Shown one piece after another: positions 58,295 through 64,000 of a stretch of DNA of 64,000 nucleotides. The notes beneath the pieces are model-generated. The model had not been told where the DNA came from, did not search any database, and saw only the letters and a program-made list of their open reading frames with translations. Numbering within the stretch: the first letter of the stretch is position 1; every line of letters begins with the position of its first letter. Made by a program: the position numbers and the translations under genes. Source of the stretch: Apostichopus japonicus (Eukaryota; Echinodermata; Holothuroidea; Aspidochirotida; Stichopodidae); the NCBI RefSeq assembly GCF_037975245.1, contig NC_092569.1:13437001-13501000 (forward strand), given 5' to 3'.

Positions 58295-59260
58295 CCGATA
58301 TACAGTCATTTAGTTACCAAATACCACAGAAATATTGTGCATTGATTCTATGCAAACGTATATACATGGTTGAGTAACACTCACTATATACAGGTTTTTT
58401 ACTGAAATATTCTGTTGAACCGATTCGCTTGAATGATCATAAATAGTGTACAAGGAAGTTCAACATTATGTCGGACGACTTGGCTTTCTGCTGTACTCCT
58501 TTGTGTCCATTTTGCTTACTGTTTGTGACATTTTTGCGATCATGTGATTTTAATTAGACAGTGTCAGACAAGATCTACATTGGAGGTATTTTTATCTGTA
58601 CCCGTGAATTTAGAATTAGCTCGTTGAACCGAGTGTGCATCGATGAAGAGAATCCGTTATACACAAAACTAGCATTGATACTTGTCGTTGCAGGCCAGTT
58701 AAAGGTCACGGTTGTCAAACAAAGTTATATTTCTATATAGCAATGTTAACTGTTAAGGTATGCTCTATCTTGTGTGTTACTTCAAGATGTCTGAGAACAA
58801 TTTGGAGAGTAAAGATTTCCATGAAATGAAAACTTCTAGCAATAATAACGTGCTATAATTTGGGGCCTATACTGACTACCTTTAACCACGATAACCGCTG
58901 GCCTGTCTGGGCATCTTCCCAATAGAAGATTTTTACTTTCGATGATTGAAGGGGGTCCAGATGGGACACAGAACATTTCAACATCCCAACATTCGACAAC
59001 TTCATCTCAAAATTTTGGTATGAAATACAAATGTACTATATCCTGTATCCAGTTTAGGAAACTACGTAATTTCCATTGTACGTCATTTTATGATTGAGTT
59101 TATCGAAGTTGAATATCGACGTTTGAGCATGTGTAGACCATGAGTTTAAAACCCTACCATATATAATTTGACGGTTTTAATGAGAATATTCAGCCGATGT
59201 AATGAAATAGGAGCGATGTGCGTATTTTATATTTTAAGATCATGGCTTTACGTGTATATA
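58295..59260 (-). promoter_or_regulatory. Conserved 5' flank of gene C
   Basis: Collinear with 11582-12715 upstream of gene A. It contains the TATATCGG element at 58295-58302 and the shared CTTGGCTTTCTGCTG block near 58480. Similarity ends near 59260, the right edge of the duplicated locus. Confidence 0.45.
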
Positions 59261-62200
59261 CACTCTAAAAGCAACCTGCTGAAAATTTCCTGGTCAACAA
59301 TTTGCTAACATTATCCTGGAGATTGTCTACGTTAGTTAACATAATCCTGATTACGCCTGGTTAATTTGCATTTCCATCAAAACCTCTTCCTCATGCTGAT
59401 TCGCAGTATGAAATAGCAACTTTAGAGTTGCACAACTTGCAAATATATCATAGTAAAGAAGGATTTGAAACATTTTTTGGGGGTATTGTTTGTACTAGAC
59501 CTAATAACCTCTGAAAGAATCAAGTACCTCGAAGCAATGGTTTAGGTGCAGTTCATCACTAAAAATAGCACAGTTTTCAGTGAAAAATACAAAAATAGAA
59601 AGGTAGTAGGATGTTTAATTGCTGAGAAATGAGACCTCAAAAGTCAAGAAAATGCCAAAATGACACCGTGGCGACAAATTGCGGGTTTTCAAAGTATGAT
59701 AAATCTGCCAATTGTGAAGCAGTACAACCGAAATTGTCAGGACATGCTTATTTCATGGTGTTCCAATCATACAACAGATTTGGGGATTTTATTCTCCCCC
59801 AAAATAGGTTTAGAGCACTGTAAGTTAGGCAGATTATATTTCCACTTTAGGCACAGCAGATCATGAAATTAGTGTAAATCTCATTAAACTGAACTGCCCA
59901 TAGCAGGGACTCCTTATGGCATGATTTTCTGAACTTTCAAAAAGGTACACATTTACAGTTTTCATTGTAGATGTCACTGCCCTATCATACATCTCTTCAA
60001 AGAGGAATGTTTACAACAGTATATAGATATAAACTGGTAAGTATTTAAACATGGTACAGAACTCAAAAAAAGACCATTGGAATTAATTTTGTTTTACTTC
60101 CAAAATATTTTCTAACGAATGTGACCAGCTTCTGTTAAATTCAGAAATAAATTAAACTCTTTATTGCTGTTATGTGTCATTTTGTTTTGGCAGAAATAGC
60201 CGATTTGTCCCACGAGGAGCTAACAGCCACGACAGAGTACAGTACATAAAACACAACCTTGAGCCTTCCATACAATTGCAAACTACATGAAAAAAAATGC
60301 TGGCTGCAGTGTACTAAGCCCTGGGATGGTAAGCACTGTTCATTGTAATGTAACGGAAAACTGTCGAGTAGAAGTAAAATATCTCCATACCAAAATACTG
60401 ATGCTTAACTACAGAAGATTTGACATTCAAATTTATATACCATTTTCATATAATAAAGCAACAAGTGAACATGCTCGTTTAAGTTGCTACAATGTTCGTG
60501 CTGTAAACCCTGGGCTGACCCTCTGTTTCTGGAAAGGATCGGGAACGATCACAGAAATCATAGTTTAATACCAGGGAATTCTCGCAGCCCTACATGATTA
60601 ATCATGAACAGTGTTATACACATAAAATGTATATAACTCTTCACTCATGTTTTTACCAAGGTTTAAAATTTAACACGTCTTGATAATGTTTGCGTCCGCT
60701 CAGAATAACTTGCACCCCTATATACCTCCATGAAAACATGCACTTTAAAGTACCTCTACATGAACGCACAATACTTAGTTAAAATGACCCTTGACAATCA
60801 TTGGCTTGTGCACAAAAAAATCAATGACGAAAACTGTAACTGTTATACAAGAAAAAAATTATTGTCAAATTCTGAAGTGCGAAGTTTGCCGTAGACTGGT
60901 TACCATATAGTTACAAGTAGTTGTATTTAAACAACACCCTTTGTGTACATTGAAAACTATAGATGCACGAATGCTTCCAGACAATGGTATGGGCTATATT
61001 AGCCAAGCAAATCACAAGAAATTTAGAAGCCACCATTGACTATTTTTAGCATGAAAATCTCTGTTATAGAATTTTAAACAAAGTACTAGCGTTGATTGTT
61101 ATGATTGATTTGTTTTCAAACAAATTCAATCATCTGTGCAAAGGATTGGAATGTTGGTTCTTTCGAGAAGTTGTGGCTTTTGAAAAGAAAAAAAAAAATC
61201 ATTCAACAAATTGTTATGTTTTCAATAGGCCTAGCTGTGAGTGAGTGTACTTTGGGTTTGTTTACCCCAAAATGTAGGAGGAAGCAGTTTGAATGTTTTG
61301 GTTCCTTGGCTAAAAGTAAGACTACCCACTAAGGCAGATAGACTAACATTACGGTACTCACCTAAAAGGCTAACTTGATATATTGTATTATTACTTACGT
61401 ACGGCTCTCGTGTAAGGCGCTACATTTTAAAACTCCCAAGGGTTTGAAAATCGCAGGACGTACGTAACTATAACATATGTAATAGTCCCTGGGCATATAT
61501 TCAGTAACTTTAGTGCACACGATATGTGCGAAGTACCACGTCAGGAAACTCCAGTAGTATTTTTTGGTGCTTTCATTGTACAACCGAACAATTCTTAAAA
61601 TTTTCTTAAAAATGAGCCCTGGCTATGAGAGAACCTACGGCTCCGCACAGTTTTTGGTACAACAAAGACATGCTTCATTTTGCCTTATATTAAACTACAA
61701 CTCAGGCCATCAAGTTAAAAGTTCCACACAGAATTAGTTGCAAGGCTATGGAAACCATGTACAAGTTATGCATGTAGAGGTCAATTGAGGTCACTGGAAC
61801 TGGAACTGGAGTAACCATTTTGTCTTAAATCCATACACTTCCTCCTTTTAAAGTGTTGATTTGTATTGATTTATCTTCGCAAAAGTTTGGTCACTTACTC
61901 TCCGCCAAATGTGGAAGCATAACTTGAAGCCTTTGCTGAAGGCTTCAACTTTATATTAGAGGAATGCTCTTGAGATAGTGAAATTTTAGTTGAATTAAAG
62001 TGCATGTATCTTTGAAATTTCAAAACAGAATAGCCAAATCAGGGGACTGTACAACATATAATTGTACACTGTTCTAGGTATATCCTACAGTCTATATTGT
62101 AGATGGCTAGGCTCTGATTTCTAGTTTATTTCGCCGTGGTGTATGTGAGTCTTACATGTCATAATTTGTTTCATCTGTTTAAGTCAATGTAAGTACAGCT

Positions 62201-64000
62201 AACCTATGTGTTCATGTCATTGCATTATAATTACAGATAGAGCAAGACTTTGATTATTTGAAACAAAGGTGTAAGAGCTCTCTTTGTCAGAAAGGGATGA
62301 TTTGGCACAACAGATAATTACTATGCAGATCTTGTGTAGTCCACATGGCCATGACTACTAATAACCTTCCACAGTATAATTGTTCCTCATCATAGGTGAT
62401 TCCAATATTGCTTTCCCTTCTGATACAATATCCAAAATATTGATTGTTACAACAACAAAAATACTAAACCTCACTAGTTTTGGTATTTACATGCAAAGAT
62501 ACTTACCTGTCTTCACCTTGATGAGATGCAAAACACAACTGAAAACAGTGAGAAAGTGCAATTCCTAACCCAGGAATTTGTAGATAGAGTTACGCTTCTT
62601 TACTTCGTGAATTTTGGAGGGAGAGGTGATTGGTGTAGCCAGAAGAGGGTCAATGGGAGTGAAGTTCTAAAATGTTGCCAGTTAATAGGTCAGCTAGGTA
62701 AATGTAATGTTGCAATAGTATCATTGAGACATGTAAGAGAGAAGCGCAATACATTCCAAACTATCAGGAAGCTTGAAATATGTTCACATTTAGAGGGTCA
62801 ATCAAGCTGCTTTCCTATTTTCTTAACCATAAAAGTGAATTAACACATCTGTTGGACACAAAGAGTGTGATCATGGCCTTCAGTAAGTGTCAGAGTCCTT
62901 GTTAAAATTGTAGTCATAGAGCAGTGAGATACATTGGTGATCTCAAAGGGGGGGGGGGGTACACTTCAATGAATGTTATTTTACTGTATCAAATTTACAC
63001 TACTCCACGAAACTTTTCTTGCAGATGATATGAAGTACTTTTTCTTGTCACTCTGTTGTTTTGGCGAAGTTCAAAATCGAAGGGTGTATAACACTGCTTG
63101 CACTATTGCAACCTCCTTGCCATCATTCATAGATGTAAATCAAGTAATTTTTATTGTTTAGCTTAATGTTTAATTCACATGGAAATACATTAGCTGATAG
63201 CTCACTGATTATTGGTAAAGTGGGACAAGTTTGGATATTTTAGGAAAATTGAACAATTAATTTAGTGGTGTGTCAGCCAGAAGTGACAGGACTTTGCAAA
63301 GCAAAAACAAACTTGTCTAAAATGAAGAGAAACCGCTTTGACAGAGATCTTTCAGTACTCCTACCTTCATGTACCGTAACATGACAAGAAGAAAACAACA
63401 ATCTTGAACCCATGCCATACCCTATGGTTTTGAAGAGGTTTGAGTAACAAACACTATTGACTCATTTTGCTCCAAGCGACTATCGTGTACTGCACTTTTA
63501 CACATTTTACCTTCGCCTATTATAAAAGTTCATGAACACAGGTTGTGGTACTGAAGTCTCCATTTTCTTGTTTGTCGGAAAAGATCAGAGGAAAACAACC
63601 GTGAAGAACATGATCCTTTATTGGCTGCCAGCGCAGCCTGTTACTGCACTTGCAATAAAATACAGGCTAATGCAATTTATTCCTCTCCTACATCCGGATC
63701 TGATAAAAAAGAGGTGTTTAAAAATATTTGGTACAAACTAGTACACTGAAAAAAACGATTAATCCTCTTTTTCATCCTAGTTCATTAACACATAATTTAA
63801 TTTTTTAATTGTTTAATTCCTTTCCAGGATTGGTACAAATATGCCAAAATACCTGGAGGAGGTGAAAAATTGAGAGAGGCTGCTAAGTAATACAGCTTCG
63901 CAGTAGTAGAAGCACATCTCTGGCCTGGACGATGCACATCAGGAATGTGATTGTAGCTGTTTATGAAAGTAAAGTTGTATTTCAATCCATCTCTCTGTCC
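59261..64000. other. Unduplicated right flank, no gene recognised
   Basis: Mostly AT-rich sequence without the locus repeats. Open frames of 60-105 codons occur on both strands, but none shows a domain, a signal peptide, cysteine spacing or a convincing splice context. A G tract lies at 62949-62959. It may be intergenic or intronic to a neighbouring gene. Confidence 0.5.

Noticed and set aside
63532-63741. Possible reverse-transcriptase scrap (ILYWLPAQPV...)
   Set aside because: Only a loose resemblance to the LHWLP motif of LINE proteins, with no flanking motifs.
1-64000. CRISPR array, operon, or phage-type system
   Set aside because: Exon-intron structure, poly(A) signals, SINE/LINE elements and microsatellites show eukaryotic nuclear DNA; the tandem repeats lack unique spacers.

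Overview
This is a eukaryotic, AT-rich, intron-rich genomic window. It has small phase-1 EGF exons, huge repeat-filled introns, and hAT, Penelope-like, LINE and SINE debris. That mix suggests a marine invertebrate animal, plausibly an echinoderm or related deuterostome. The species is not identified, and the lineage call is an inference.

The coding content I can support lies on the minus strand. It is a tandem array of three paralogous single-pass membrane proteins built from EGF-like domains. Each gene reads right to left: signal-peptide exon, a series of EGF exons, linker or transmembrane exon, then cytoplasmic tail exon. Gene A (about 90-11435) has six EGF exons, and its tail lies beyond the left edge. 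Gene B (18930-30395) has three EGF exons and a full 147-residue tail. Gene C (32781-58129) has fourteen EGF exons and a tail cut to 63 residues by a frameshift. Every extracellular exon begins and ends in phase 1, so exons can be lost or duplicated without breaking the frame. I sort the EGF exons into four types. Type I is [12 protein letters not shown]...CTKG, type II is [14 protein letters not shown]...CTDPG, type III is [17 protein letters not shown], and type IV is [17 protein letters not shown]. Types II-IV carry Notch-like O-glycosylation consensus sites.

Layout: 1-12.7 kb gene A and its promoter; 12.7-17.5 kb spacer with a SINE, a TA tract and a 31-bp minisatellite split by a hAT-type element; 17.5-30.9 kb gene B with a transposon nest (23.5-26.7 kb) and a LINE fragment (29.1-30.1 kb) in its introns; 30.96-31.07 kb a short copy of the minisatellite at the B/C duplication junction; 31.1-59.26 kb gene C with a Penelope-like element (44.6-46.8 kb) and a 1.26-kb inverted-repeat element (51.76-53.02 kb) in its introns; 59.26-64 kb sequence outside the duplication in which I see no gene.

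Comparing the three copies shows the locus changing piece by piece. An exon was lost into a TA microsatellite, a microexon was deleted in A and lost its donor in B, and an exon block was duplicated in C. Type II exon cassettes spread together with a CACAT-type array. The genes resemble fast-evolving modular receptors. Their ligand and function cannot be read from the sequence.
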